Positions 17,371-25,920 are shown, numbered from the stretch's first letter. The stretch: 48,490 nucleotides of DNA from Patescibacteria group bacterium (GCA_028692545.1 JAQUXC010000009.1:1-48490), one strand, 5' to 3'. Translations and numbers: made by a program. Notes: a model not told the origin generated them from the letters alone.

Positions 17371-17926
17371 TTAAAATATTTTCTATTTTATTATATAAAT
17401 TCTCAATACTTCCATTATTTTCTATTGTAAAATTTGCTTGTTTAGAAACATCTTTTATACTTATATCTGCTTCAGATTTTTCTGATTCCAAAAATTGTTC
17501 ATAGCTAATATCTGATTCTCCTGGATTTTGATTTCTTGAAACAATTCTTTCATATCTAGTTTTTGAATCAGTTGTTACATATACAAGATAAAATCCATCA
17601 AGTTTTAAAAGATATTCAATATCAGGAAAACGTCTTACTCCATCAACAGTTACTATTTCTCCTTTGTCTTTGTCTGCATCATTTGCCATTATTTTTGCAA
17701 GCAAATCTTGCCCGAATTGAGCCCTCAAAATAGTAGATAAATTTTGCATATTTTCTCTTGATTGCTCCAAATATACTCTATTTAAAACATCTCTTAAAGG
17801 ATCTGAAAAACGATATGAATTTGCGCTATACTTATCTTTCAAATAATTACAAATTACTGTTTTACCAGCGCCTAATTCTCCAACAAATCCCAAAATAATT
17901 TTTTTCATAATTTTAAAATTACTCAT
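17348..17926 (-). CDS. P-loop deoxynucleoside monophosphate kinase-like protein
   Basis: 192 residues. The P-loop is GFVGELGAGKT near the N-terminus, followed by YRFSDPLRDVLNRVY, which resembles the dNMP-binding region of phage-type dNMP kinases and dephospho-CoA kinase-like proteins, and a LID-like TRYERIVSRNQNPGE. The exact substrate is uncertain. The ATG six codons in (17908) gives MKKIILGFVGE, an equally good start; no SD decides it. Its place between dCMP deaminase and dUTPase supports a role in deoxynucleotide metabolism. Confidence 0.75.
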   Translation of the reverse strand: MSNFKIMKKIILGFVGELGAGKTVICNYLKDKYSANSYRFSDPLRDVLNRVYLEQSRENMQNLSTILRAQFGQDLLAKIMANDADKDKGEIVTVDGVRRFPDIEYLLKLDGFYLVYVTTDSKTRYERIVSRNQNPGESDISYEQFLESEKSEADISIKDVSKQANFTIENNGSIENLYNKIENILNEIKNKN

Positions 17927-17929
17927 TAA

Positions 17930-18451
17930 TTAATATTTTGGAATTTCATTTCCCCAAATTTCTTCCAAATAGCTCTTACCATTTACATTATGACAATCAA
18001 TTTCTGGTTTTGATAATAAAAGTCTAGTAACTGCTTCATCTGTGAGTGGATTTGTCATAGATTTTGCATTGTTGTTTGCCCTACTTTCAACAACAGAGTT
18101 TTTGTAAATAATTTTTTTTATACCAGCTTGAATAATGTGCTTCAAACAATTTTCGCAAGGAGCATAAAGAGTATACAATATACAATTTTCCAAATCTTTT
18201 CTAGCAAACAAAATTGCATTCATTTCAGCATGAATAACTAAATAATATTTTATAGGGCGTTCATTTGACATTTTTGTCTCATCACAACCCCCCATAAAAC
18301 CATTATAACCAAATGATATTGGTCTATTTTTATTATCTACTATAACACAACCTGTTTTTGTTGATGGGTCTTTTGATTTTTTGGCAACTTGTTCGGCTAT
18401 ATTAATAAAATATTCATCCCAACCCAAATGAGAACTTTCATTTTTATCCAT
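17930..18451 (-). CDS. Deoxycytidylate (dCMP) deaminase family protein
   Basis: 173 residues. The zinc-dependent deaminase motifs are HAEMNAILFARKD (with the catalytic glutamate) and APCENCLKHIIQAGIKKIIY. The N-terminal SKDPSTKTGCVIVDNKNRPISFGYNGF is typical of the dCMP deaminase/ComEB family. It makes dUMP from dCMP. It is first in the dTMP operon, with a possible extended -10 (TGATAAAAT) about 45 nt upstream. Confidence 0.92.
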   Translation of the reverse strand: MDKNESSHLGWDEYFINIAEQVAKKSKDPSTKTGCVIVDNKNRPISFGYNGFMGGCDETKMSNERPIKYYLVIHAEMNAILFARKDLENCILYTLYAPCENCLKHIIQAGIKKIIYKNSVVESRANNNAKSMTNPLTDEAVTRLLLSKPEIDCHNVNGKSYLEEIWGNEIPKY

Positions 18452-18541
18452 AAAATAATAGATTATTTGTAAAAATTTTAACTGTTAACATTTTATCAAT
18501 TTTAGATAATATGAGCAACTTAAAAAATTATATAAAAATAC

Positions 18542-19819
18542 TTAGACAATATACTTCAAATCTTTTTCTATTTGCTTTTTGAGTTCAATACCACTTTCAA
18601 ATTCCATAATATCTCTAATTTTTGAAATTATTTCTATTTTTAAATTTTCTTTATAAATATCTTGATCAAAACTACTTATAAAAACTTCAATTGATGGGTC
18701 TTCATGAAAAGTGGCTCTGTAACCAAAATGTAATAAACCTTTGTATTGTCCATTTTTAAAATAAATATTTACTAAATATACACCATGTGGAATATCCAAA
18801 TTTTTTGTATCCAAATTTGCCGTAGGAAATCCTAATTTTCTACCCCTACCACTTCCCCAAATTACATTTCCAGTAAATACCTTTCGCTTTGTATTGTTTT
18901 CTCTTACAACAAAATAAAAACAAATCAATAAAACTATTGAAGAAACAATTTGAACAAAAGATAACACATTTCCATTTACAAAATAATCTATCAAAATTGC
19001 AGAAAATGGCCAAAACAATTCACAAATTGTAGCAGTAGAAGCTGTAATTCTTTTCAAACCATAGTAATACAAAAACATTGATCCAGCACCACTTGTAAAA
19101 ACTATTAACACCAAAAATTGCCATTGTAAAGAATTAACTTTTAATACTTGTAAAATATCTCCTGTAATAAAAATCAAAATAAGTGCCAATATTGTAGTAA
19201 TTCCAAATCTAAGTGCAGCTGTTGTATTTGAATCAAGATTGTTTACAATTTTTTTTCCAAAAACAGTAGAACTACCAAATGAAAATGCTGCAAGAAAGGC
19301 AAAAAATGCCGCACTATGAAACAAATTTACGTCTTTTATATTTACATGTCCAAATGCCAAAAAATATGCAGCAATAACGCCAATAAATGCCCAAATATAA
19401 AATTTCTTACTAAGTTTTTCTTTCAAAAATATTCTTGCGAGAATAAGTGCAAATATTGGTTGGAGTTTTTGCAGAATTATGACTGTAGAAAATGTTGTCT
19501 TACCATCAATTGCAGCAAAAAATGCTTTTGTAATCATAAGTGTTCCCAAAAGTCCACCAAAAATACACACCCAAAATATCGCAATCCAAGAAGATTTTTT
19601 TAAATGTCTTAATTTGTAAAAATTAATAAACAAAAATGGGCTTAAAATTATTAACCCAAAAAGATGTTCCAAAAAAACTACAAGTCCAGCTGGCAACATA
19701 TAAAATTTTGGTCTTATAAAAACTCCGTCTAAACTCCAAAAAAACGCAGCAAGCATAATAGCTCCAGCACCAATAATTATTCCCTTATCTATCTTTAATA
19801 TTTTTCCTCTATATATCAT
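18542..19819 (-). CDS. EamA/DMT transporter fused to a riboflavin kinase domain
   Basis: 425 residues. Residues 1 to about 305 are a ten-helix EamA (drug/metabolite transporter) protein with two EamA repeats. Residues about 310-425 are a flavokinase domain like the C-terminal half of RibF: FTGNVIWGSGRGRKLGFPTANL contains the GxPTAN nucleotide/Mg site, then HGVYLVNIYFKNGQYKGLLHFGYRATF, SIEVFI with the likely catalytic glutamate, and IRDIMEFESGIELKKQIEKDL. No FMN adenylyltransferase domain is present. A vitamin B2 importer that traps riboflavin as FMN is the obvious reading (inference). The -10 TGATATATT lies 7 nt before the ATG, so the mRNA may be leaderless. Confidence 0.9.
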   Translation of the reverse strand: MIYRGKILKIDKGIIIGAGAIMLAAFFWSLDGVFIRPKFYMLPAGLVVFLEHLFGLIILSPFLFINFYKLRHLKKSSWIAIFWVCIFGGLLGTLMITKAFFAAIDGKTTFSTVIILQKLQPIFALILARIFLKEKLSKKFYIWAFIGVIAAYFLAFGHVNIKDVNLFHSAAFFAFLAAFSFGSSTVFGKKIVNNLDSNTTAALRFGITTILALILIFITGDILQVLKVNSLQWQFLVLIVFTSGAGSMFLYYYGLKRITASTATICELFWPFSAILIDYFVNGNVLSFVQIVSSIVLLICFYFVVRENNTKRKVFTGNVIWGSGRGRKLGFPTANLDTKNLDIPHGVYLVNIYFKNGQYKGLLHFGYRATFHEDPSIEVFISSFDQDIYKENLKIEIISKIRDIMEFESGIELKKQIEKDLKYIV

Positions 19820-19850
19820 CCTTTTAAATATATCAAATTAGAAACAAAAA

Positions 19851-19880
19851 AACCACCGAGCTCAGCTCGGCGGTTTTTTT
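19851..19880 (-). terminator. Terminator after rplA
   Basis: The minus-strand RNA forms ACCGCCGAGC-TGA-GCTCGGTGGT followed by a run of T. The one non-Watson-Crick pair is G-U on the minus strand and A-C on the plus strand, so it serves the minus-strand rplA transcript. It ends the ribosomal operon before rplJ/rplL, which are not here. Confidence 0.85.
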
Positions 19881-19901
19881 ATATCAAAAGACATTAAAAT
19901 T

Positions 19902-20579
19902 TTACATAGAAACTTTAATTCCAGGCCCCATTGAAGAAGAAATATATATATTTTTTATATATGTTCCTTTTATAGATACTGGTTTTATTTTCTTTACTGT
20001 CTCAACAAATGCCTGTATATTTTCAATAATTTTTTTGTCTTCAAAGCTAATCTTTCCAACGGCTACATGTACATTTCCACTATCATCATTTTTGAAAGAT
20101 TCTTTTCCCTTTTTAAGTTCTTCTATCATTTTTGTAACGTCAGGTCCTATAGTTCCTGATTTTGGATTTGGCATAAGACCTTTTTGACCCAATATTTTTG
20201 CTATCTCAGCAAGCTTTGGCATCATTTCAGGAGTTGCTACTGCTACATCAAAATCACATTTACCTTCTTTTTTGATTTTACTTATATAGTCCTCGTCTCC
20301 TATAATATCAGCTCCCGCTTTTTTTGCTTCATCTAATTTTGTAGTAAAAGCAATTATTCTTTTTATCTTACCATTTCCATTTGGTAAAACTACGCTTGAT
20401 CTGATAATTTGGTCACCTTTTTTTGGATCAATACCAAGCCCAATATGTACTTCAACAGATGCATCAAATTTTACAGTTGAAGTTTCTTTTATAAGTTGTA
20501 CAGCTTCTTCTAAACCATAAACCTTGTTTCTGTCTACTTTTTCTTTTAAAGCCTTCATTCTCTTTGATTGATTTGACAT
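19902..20579 (-). CDS. rplA: 50S ribosomal protein L1
   Basis: About 225 residues from the preferred start MSNQSKRMKALKEKVDRN, which aligns with the usual L1 N-terminus. An upstream ATG at 20618 would add 13 residues but lies inside a stable hairpin (20608-20642), so I reject it. Signatures are LEEAVQLIKETSTVKFDASVEVHIGLGIDPKKGDQIIR and MPNPKSGTIGPDVTKMIEELKKGK. L1 is a large-subunit stalk-base protein that in many bacteria represses its own operon. Confidence 0.95.
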   Translation of the reverse strand: MSNQSKRMKALKEKVDRNKVYGLEEAVQLIKETSTVKFDASVEVHIGLGIDPKKGDQIIRSSVVLPNGNGKIKRIIAFTTKLDEAKKAGADIIGDEDYISKIKKEGKCDFDVAVATPEMMPKLAEIAKILGQKGLMPNPKSGTIGPDVTKMIEELKKGKESFKNDDSGNVHVAVGKISFEDKKIIENIQAFVETVKKIKPVSIKGTYIKNIYISSSMGPGIKVSM

Positions 20580-20607
20580 TTTTTTGTTCTTTCTTTGAGG
20601 TGTTAAC

Positions 20608-20642
20608 CCACGCCCCACCTTATTTCATATAGTGGAGTGCGG
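20608..20642 (-). promoter_or_regulatory. Hairpin in the leader of rplA
   Basis: On the minus-strand RNA CCGCACTCCAC pairs with GTGGGGCGTGG (ten of eleven positions, two of them G-U) around a 13-nt AT-rich loop. It lies between the DUF5671 gene and rplA, about 30 nt before the rplA start. The G-U pairs show it is built for the minus-strand RNA. It could be an L1 autoregulatory site or an RNA-processing site; I see no recognisable L1-binding consensus. Confidence 0.45.
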
Positions 20643-20658
20643 TCCCTCATTATTTTAT

Positions 20659-21549
20659 TTAATCTTTTAACTTAATATCTACTAAAAATACTTTTCTTTC
20701 AAAACATTTTTTACCAATTTCATGTGGCCACTCTTTTTGATTAATATATGTGTCTTTTATATCATCACTATTGGTTTTAAATTCAGCACAAATTTCGTAT
20801 TCTTTATCGCTCAAAATTTTATATTCATAATTGTTAATATCTGTTTCTGTTCTAAGATAATATAACATATCTGAACTCAAACTTTCTAAGTTTTTTGGTA
20901 GCTCTCCATAATTTCTAGTATATTCTTCAATACCATTTCTAATACTATTTAGATCATTAACAGTATTAGTATCAAATTTTATTTTTCTAACTTGGGCTGG
21001 GGAATCAGCAACTAAGAAACCAGAAATTAATATTGTAATTACTAAAAACATAGAACCCCAAAAATAAACCTTCGATACTATATTTTTTTCAAAATCAATC
21101 CGTTTAATATTATAAAGATAATAAGAAAGAACTACTCCAGAGATTACAATAGTGGTTAATACTTTTAAAGCAGTTTTAGATGTTAAATCACCATTTAAAT
21201 AATTATTAATAATCACAATCAGAGAAATAATAATAACTACTGCAGAAACAAAAATAATAATATAAGTCATCCATTTCCTCAATTGCGAATTTTTATCTAA
21301 TTCTCCTTTTTTCAAACTCTTTTGAATCAAGGAAGTCATCCAATAATAAACTGGCATAGCTATAATTACAGATGAAATAGCAAAACTCAAAGCCTCTGCT
21401 GAAAATCTACCACTATAATTAATAGTATCAGGGATTAATTTATTAATTACTTGAAATAAAATCATTCCACTTGAAATAGCTGCAAAAACTAAGCCAAATA
21501 ATGATAATAAATAAAAGAATGTAATCTTAGCACTGTTTGTTGATGACAT
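20659..21549 (-). CDS. DUF5671-type membrane protein inserted between rplK and rplA
   Basis: 296 residues. The first two thirds contain about five membrane helices in a DUF5671-like arrangement (residues 10-32, 50-70, 92-112, 125-145, 160-180), with KKGELDKNSQLRKWMTYIIIFVSA between helices two and three. The last 100 residues are soluble, starting DLNSIRNGIEEYTRNYGELPKNLESL, which resembles the globular part of pseudopilin-like proteins. Function unknown. It interrupts the otherwise near-universal rplK-rplA pair and is co-directional with it. Confidence 0.8.
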   Translation of the reverse strand: MSSTNSAKITFFYLLSLFGLVFAAISSGMILFQVINKLIPDTINYSGRFSAEALSFAISSVIIAMPVYYWMTSLIQKSLKKGELDKNSQLRKWMTYIIIFVSAVVIIISLIVIINNYLNGDLTSKTALKVLTTIVISGVVLSYYLYNIKRIDFEKNIVSKVYFWGSMFLVITILISGFLVADSPAQVRKIKFDTNTVNDLNSIRNGIEEYTRNYGELPKNLESLSSDMLYYLRTETDINNYEYKILSDKEYEICAEFKTNSDDIKDTYINQKEWPHEIGKKCFERKVFLVDIKLKD

Positions 21550-21575
21550 ATTTTTGTTTTAGTTTATAAAAAACT

Positions 21576-22001
21576 CTATTCAATTTTTATACCCATTTGT
21601 CTAGCTGTACCTTCAACTATTTTCATAGCTGATTCTATATCATAAGCGTTAAGATCTGCAAATTTCTTCTCTGCAACTTCTCTTAATTTAGCTCTTGATA
21701 TTGTAGCAACTTTTTCCGTTAGGGGTTTTCCAGAACCTTTTGATATCCCAGCAACTTTTTTTAATAATTCTGATGCTGGAGGTGTCTTTAGGATAAAATC
21801 AAAACTTGTATCTTCATAAATAGTAATAACAGCAGGAGTAACTTCTCCCATTCTATCTTTTGTAGCTTCATTAAATTTTGCACAAAAATCTTGAATATTT
21901 ACTCCGTGTTGACCCAAAGCTGGTCCTACTGGTGGAGCTGGATTTGCTTTACCACCCTGTATTTGTAATTTTATAGTTGTCTTTATTTTTTTCTTTGCCA
22001 T
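21576..22001 (-). CDS. rplK: 50S ribosomal protein L11
   Basis: 141 residues, full length. Signatures are the N-terminal [27 protein letters not shown] and the C-terminal RNA-binding part [38 protein letters not shown]. It follows nusG as in most bacteria. Confidence 0.98.
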   Translation of the reverse strand: MAKKKIKTTIKLQIQGGKANPAPPVGPALGQHGVNIQDFCAKFNEATKDRMGEVTPAVITIYEDTSFDFILKTPPASELLKKVAGISKGSGKPLTEKVATISRAKLREVAEKKFADLNAYDIESAMKIVEGTARQMGIKIE

Positions 22002-22057
22002 AATATTTTAGTTCTTTTTTAATTTAGATTTAGAGAAGCTCAACCAAAATAGGTCAA

Positions 22058-22603
22058 CTAAACCTTTTTTACTTGTAAAAAATCTAATTCTACTGGAGTT
22101 TCACGACCAAACATTGAAACAAGAACTTTGATTTTTCCATGATTTTCATCAATAGAAAAAACTTTGCCCTCAAAATCTTTAAATGGTCCATCGATAATTT
22201 TTACACCAGCACCCTTTTCTACATCTATTTTATATTCTGGTTCTTCAACGCCCATTCTCTTTTGAAGACTTTTTACTTCTTCATCAGACATTGGTGTTGG
22301 ATTTGTACCAGAACCAATAAAACCTGTAACATTTGGAGTATTTCTCACCACATACCAAGAATCATCTGTTACGCTCATTTTTACCAAAACATATCCTGGA
22401 AAAATCTTTTCCCTAACGGTTTTTCTTTTTCCATTCTTAATTTTTATTTTAGTTTCGGTTGGTATAAGTACATCCAAAATCTTATCTTGCATACTCATAG
22501 ATTCTATTCTTTCTTCAAGATTTCTTTTTACATTTTCTTCATACCCAGAATATGTGTGTATCACATACCATCTTAATCCTAAATTTTCGTTCTGTTTTGA
22601 CAT
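22058..22603 (-). CDS. nusG: Transcription termination/antitermination protein NusG
   Basis: 181 residues. The NGN domain starts LRWYVIHTYSGYEENVKRNLEERIE, and the C-terminal KOW domain contains GAGVKIIDGPFKDFEGKVFSIDENHGKIKVLVSMFGRETPVELDF. NusG couples RNA polymerase to ribosomes or Rho. The order secE-nusG-rplK is conserved. Confidence 0.97.
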   Translation of the reverse strand: MSKQNENLGLRWYVIHTYSGYEENVKRNLEERIESMSMQDKILDVLIPTETKIKIKNGKRKTVREKIFPGYVLVKMSVTDDSWYVVRNTPNVTGFIGSGTNPTPMSDEEVKSLQKRMGVEEPEYKIDVEKGAGVKIIDGPFKDFEGKVFSIDENHGKIKVLVSMFGRETPVELDFLQVKKV

Positions 22604-22625
22604 AACATTTTTTATTTTAAAAAAA

Positions 22626-22811
22626 TTATTTCACTATTAATTCTAAACCTTTTACCAAAAGAAAATCTACTATTCCTAAAAATATAAATACCATAAAACT
22701 AACAAATAATACTTGCTCTGTTTTTTTGATAACTTCTTTTTTTGTAGGCCAAATAACTTTCTTTAATTCTTTTACAGAATCTTTGATATAATTTACAAAT
22801 TTATTAATCAT
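22626..22811 (-). CDS. secE: Preprotein translocase subunit SecE
   Basis: 61 residues, the minimal one-helix form. The signature VKELKKVIWPTKKEVIKKTEQVLF is followed by the membrane helix VSFMVFIFLGIVDFLLVKGLELIV. It starts the secE-nusG-rplK-rplA unit. A short TAGCT/AGCTA hairpin lies about 30 nt before the start codon. Confidence 0.95.
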   Translation of the reverse strand: MINKFVNYIKDSVKELKKVIWPTKKEVIKKTEQVLFVSFMVFIFLGIVDFLLVKGLELIVK

Positions 22812-22926
22812 GATTTTAAACTAAATAATAAAAAACTATAGCTAGAACCAGCTAATCAGTTAATATTATTATAGACATAATAATTAAAAATGTCAATAAT
22901 GGGGCTAAAAAGCACTAATATACGCA

Positions 22927-24345
22927 CTATCTAGAACCAGATTCTCTATATAATATAGGAGTAATAATATCATTACCCACATTATCTAATAATTCTTTTA
23001 CGAGTGGAACTATGATATATTGTGGAGCAAAATTGCTTTCATCTATTTTTTTCACTTTAAATCTCAAAGCTGGAACAATAAGTTCTTGATTTTCTTCATT
23101 ATCATACTTGTAATAATATATATAAATTTGCTCTGGGGTATCTAAATTTAAATCTATACTCTCTTCTGACTGATAATATTGTCTAGAATTTATTCCTCCA
23201 TTTTGTACAAATTGTAATATTTTATCCTTATCTGTCTCGCAGTCATATAAAGATTTGTCATAATTTTGTAATTTCAAATTCGAAATGGATGCAACTTTTT
23301 TATATCTTATATTTACATTAATTATCAAACCAGAAGCTATTCCACCCTGATCATAAACAATTTTATCATTTAAAATCATCGGATAAACAACAGACATTGT
23401 CTCTGGAACATAAATTTCTCCCTTATCATCAGTCTGCTGATATATTTTCCATGTATTATCTATATATGGCTTAGAATAAAAATCTAAATTAATATTTTTT
23501 TCTTTTATAAAATCATCTACTATTTTTAGAATATCTTCATCACTTGGGATATCAGACATTTTTAAACTATTTGAATATAAATTTGACCATTTACTATTTT
23601 CAAAAATAGCAACTGCCCCTTCTTGAAAATTAACATTTACAACATGACCGAATTCGATATTTTCCTCTATAGTAAAATTTTGCAACATAGAATTCTCAAA
23701 TTTTGATAAATCCAAAAGACCCAAATCAAAACTGTTCAAAAAATCAGGTACAACTAAATTAAATTTTTTATTTCTACTAAAAACATCCATTCTGGAATCT
23801 TTTATATCAAAATCATCTCCATTATATACATAATTATAACTTATTCTATCCATTGATGGCATTATCATAGATTTTGTAGCCGGAGATGGTATAGTAACAT
23901 TATTTATTCCTCCTCTAACTCCTAATTCAGTCACTACTCTGACTTCATCTCTTGCGACATCAGCCACTTGTTCTTGCTGCAATGACAAATTACCAAAAGC
24001 TTTATCTTTCAAAGTGTTTATATGTGGAATGAATCCCAAGGCAAAATTATTATTACTATTTTTGTTATTCATAACATAATAACTCAATGGTATTATCAAA
24101 ATAGTACACAAAGTAGCTCCAATAAAAACATAAACAAATTTTTGAACAAAATTAATATCTGAGTTTTTAATTTCTCTTTTATCCGAAGTTAAATTATTTT
24201 TTAATTTAATTGCAAATTTTTTATCAAATTTAATATTTGGCTTCGACTTCAAAAGTTCCAAAACTATATTTTTTATGTCAAATTCATAATTTTTTAATTC
24301 AGGATCTATAATATATAAATCTTCTAATATTTTTTCTATATTCAT
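22927..24345 (-). CDS. Large single-pass membrane protein, probable anti-sigma factor
   Basis: 472 residues; not a family I can name. A short cytoplasmic N-terminus (about 105 residues) leads to one membrane helix (FVYVFIGATLCTILIIPLSYYVM, about 107-130), followed by a large extracellular part of beta-rich character. Its start overlaps the sigma factor stop as ATGA (24342-24345), the usual arrangement for an ECF sigma/anti-sigma pair. No zinc-binding HxxxCxxC anti-sigma motif is visible in the N-terminal part. Confidence 0.6.
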   Translation of the reverse strand: MNIEKILEDLYIIDPELKNYEFDIKNIVLELLKSKPNIKFDKKFAIKLKNNLTSDKREIKNSDINFVQKFVYVFIGATLCTILIIPLSYYVMNNKNSNNNFALGFIPHINTLKDKAFGNLSLQQEQVADVARDEVRVVTELGVRGGINNVTIPSPATKSMIMPSMDRISYNYVYNGDDFDIKDSRMDVFSRNKKFNLVVPDFLNSFDLGLLDLSKFENSMLQNFTIEENIEFGHVVNVNFQEGAVAIFENSKWSNLYSNSLKMSDIPSDEDILKIVDDFIKEKNINLDFYSKPYIDNTWKIYQQTDDKGEIYVPETMSVVYPMILNDKIVYDQGGIASGLIINVNIRYKKVASISNLKLQNYDKSLYDCETDKDKILQFVQNGGINSRQYYQSEESIDLNLDTPEQIYIYYYKYDNEENQELIVPALRFKVKKIDESNFAPQYIIVPLVKELLDNVGNDIITPILYRESGSR

Positions 24346-24908
24346 AATATTTTATTTATTAATAATGTTATAAATAAGGCAATCGGCATATCATTTCTAA
24401 GCTGTCTAATAACTCTTGAAAATGTCATTTTACAATTATCTTCTGTTTTTCCGATAATCTCCGATATTTCTTTATAAGATAATCCTTCCCAAACACGTAA
24501 AATAATAATTTCTCTTTTTTCTTTATCTATTTTTTTTAAATATTCTCTTAATTTTTCCAGTTGTATTCTATTTTCAACATCAATATCAATATTTTCGTCA
24601 TTTGATAAATCCCATATATCTTCAATATCAAAATTATTTTTTTGTGTTCTAAAATAATCTATTACAGTATTTCTAGCTATTGTATATATCCAAGTAGAAA
24701 AACTAGATTTATTTTCATTAAATGTATTTAATTTAGTAAAAACCTTTAAAAATGTAGAACTTGTAATATCTTCTGCAGTTTCCTTGTGATATGTTTTGTA
24801 ATAAATAAAGTTATAGATCTTTTCTATATAAATATCATATAAATTTCCAAAAGCGTCACTATTACCATTTTTTGCTTTTTGAATTAGATCTAATTCATTT
24901 TGATCCAT
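24342..24908 (-). CDS. ECF-type RNA polymerase sigma factor (first)
   Basis: About 188 residues from the preferred start MDQNELDLIQKAKNGNSDAF. An earlier ATG at 24956 would overlap the upstream lipoprotein gene by 19 nt. Region 2 is seen as YKTYHKETAEDITSSTFLKVF and SSFSTWIYTIARNTVIDYFR. Region 4 is seen as DKEKREIIILRVWEGLSYKEISEIIGKTEDNCKMTFSRVIRQLR. It is co-transcribed with the lipoprotein upstream and the membrane protein downstream (ATGA overlap), so it probably answers an envelope signal. Confidence 0.88.
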   Translation of the reverse strand: MDQNELDLIQKAKNGNSDAFGNLYDIYIEKIYNFIYYKTYHKETAEDITSSTFLKVFTKLNTFNENKSSFSTWIYTIARNTVIDYFRTQKNNFDIEDIWDLSNDENIDIDVENRIQLEKLREYLKKIDKEKREIIILRVWEGLSYKEISEIIGKTEDNCKMTFSRVIRQLRNDMPIALFITLLINKIL

Positions 24909-24937
24909 ATTTTTCTTGTCCCCATATTCGAGAAAGC

Positions 24938-25402
24938 TTAATTTACTACCTTCCAATTTTTCAATTCCACTGTATAATATTGTTTTTCAGGATCCTCTAT
25001 ATTATTTCTTTGTAATTTTACTGTAAAACAACCCTCACAATCCATTTTCAAAACCTCAATAACGGTAAGTGAGCTATAACTTGAAATCTCTACTGCTATT
25101 TTTGCGGGTCTTTTTAAATCTTCAGTAATTTCCCAATTTCTTGTACATGCCATTATTTCTTCATCATAAGAATATCCAGCTGGATTAAGACATCCATAAT
25201 CATCTCTCTGTCCACCTATTTGATTAATTTCAGCGTTTTTTATTTCGTTTGAAATTTCTTCTTGTTTTTTTGTGTCATCATTTTGTATTGGCTTCATTTT
25301 GTTTTCATCTTTATTAATACTTTGATTCGTTTTGTTTATACATCCACTTACAAAAAGTACCGAAAATACAACAAACATAAATAAAACTATATTTTTTTTC
25401 AT
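24938..25402 (-). CDS. Small lipoprotein upstream of the ECF sigma factor
   Basis: 154 residues. A signal peptide ends in the lipobox VSGC, so it is probably a lipid-anchored extracellular protein. After a Lys/Glu/Asn-rich linker there is a compact domain with four cysteines (GCLNPAGYSYDEEIMACTRNWEI and KMDCEGCFTVKL). The GCLN...YDxxxxxC segment resembles a short cysteine motif found in CPR and archaeal exported proteins; I cannot name the function. It heads the lipoprotein-sigma-anti-sigma unit. Confidence 0.75.
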   Translation of the reverse strand: MKKNIVLFMFVVFSVLFVSGCINKTNQSINKDENKMKPIQNDDTKKQEEISNEIKNAEINQIGGQRDDYGCLNPAGYSYDEEIMACTRNWEITEDLKRPAKIAVEISSYSSLTVIEVLKMDCEGCFTVKLQRNNIEDPEKQYYTVELKNWKVVN

Positions 25403-25413
25403 GTTTTTCTTGC

Positions 25414-25430
25414 CCCATCTTTATGATGGG
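25414..25430 (-). promoter_or_regulatory. Short hairpin before the lipoprotein start codon
   Basis: On the mRNA CCCATC-ATAAA-GATGGG is followed by GCAAGAAAAAC and the ATG. Similar hairpins with a GGCAA 3' flank stand before the genes starting at 25920 and 40682. Confidence 0.45.
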
Positions 25431-25517
25431 ATAAATTTATTAATTATATATAAATTCTATCACTTGAAATTTAAAATAACAATTATATATTTATACGAAA
25501 AGTATATAAAAAAGTAA

Positions 25518-25543
25518 CCCTCCTTAGATATGTCTAACGAGGG
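25518..25543 (-). terminator. Terminator after the 116-residue protein gene
   Basis: CCCTC and TTAGA pair with TCTAA and GAGGG around a 4-nt loop, with one mismatch between the two helices. On the minus strand the stem is followed by TTACTTTTTTATA. It ends the transcript from 25570-25920. Confidence 0.7.
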
Positions 25544-25569
25544 ATTAAACTAATAAAAATAGAATAACT

Positions 25570-25920
25570 TTATAATTTATTTACTAATTGCATTATCTCA
25601 CTATAATGACTTTCTATGATTTCCGGCTTTCTAAAATTTTTGGCAAATTCTTTGAGTTCATTCATCACTTTTAAAATATCTTCTTTTGTTGGCTTATCAA
25701 AATCACCACCAACTTTCACAAAATAATTTATAATCATTTGTCTTATATATTCCTTCTGTGCATTACTTGATTCAACTTGCACATTATCATCTTCAAGCAT
25801 TACAAACATGTTATCTTCTAATACTTCTTTATGTGCATTATAAAAACACTCTACTATTGCATCTCTAACGTTTTCTGGAGATACTTTTTTATCTGTATCT
25901 ATTTCATATATTATATTCAT
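25570..25920 (-). CDS. Hypothetical protein, 116 residues
   Basis: I do not recognise a named domain. It is soluble and helical, starting MNIIYEIDTDKKVSPENVRDAIVECFYNAHKEVLE, with no signal peptide. Codon use matches the surrounding core genes. A structured 5' leader (25930-25973) and a terminator (25518-25543) delimit it as a single-gene unit, which supports it being real. Confidence 0.75.
   Translation of the reverse strand: MNIIYEIDTDKKVSPENVRDAIVECFYNAHKEVLEDNMFVMLEDDNVQVESSNAQKEYIRQMIINYFVKVGGDFDKPTKEDILKVMNELKEFAKNFRKPEIIESHYSEIMQLVNKL

Noticed and set aside
20580-20618. Upstream start of rplA (13 extra residues)
   Set aside because: The codon lies inside a stable hairpin, and the later ATG matches the usual L1 N-terminus.
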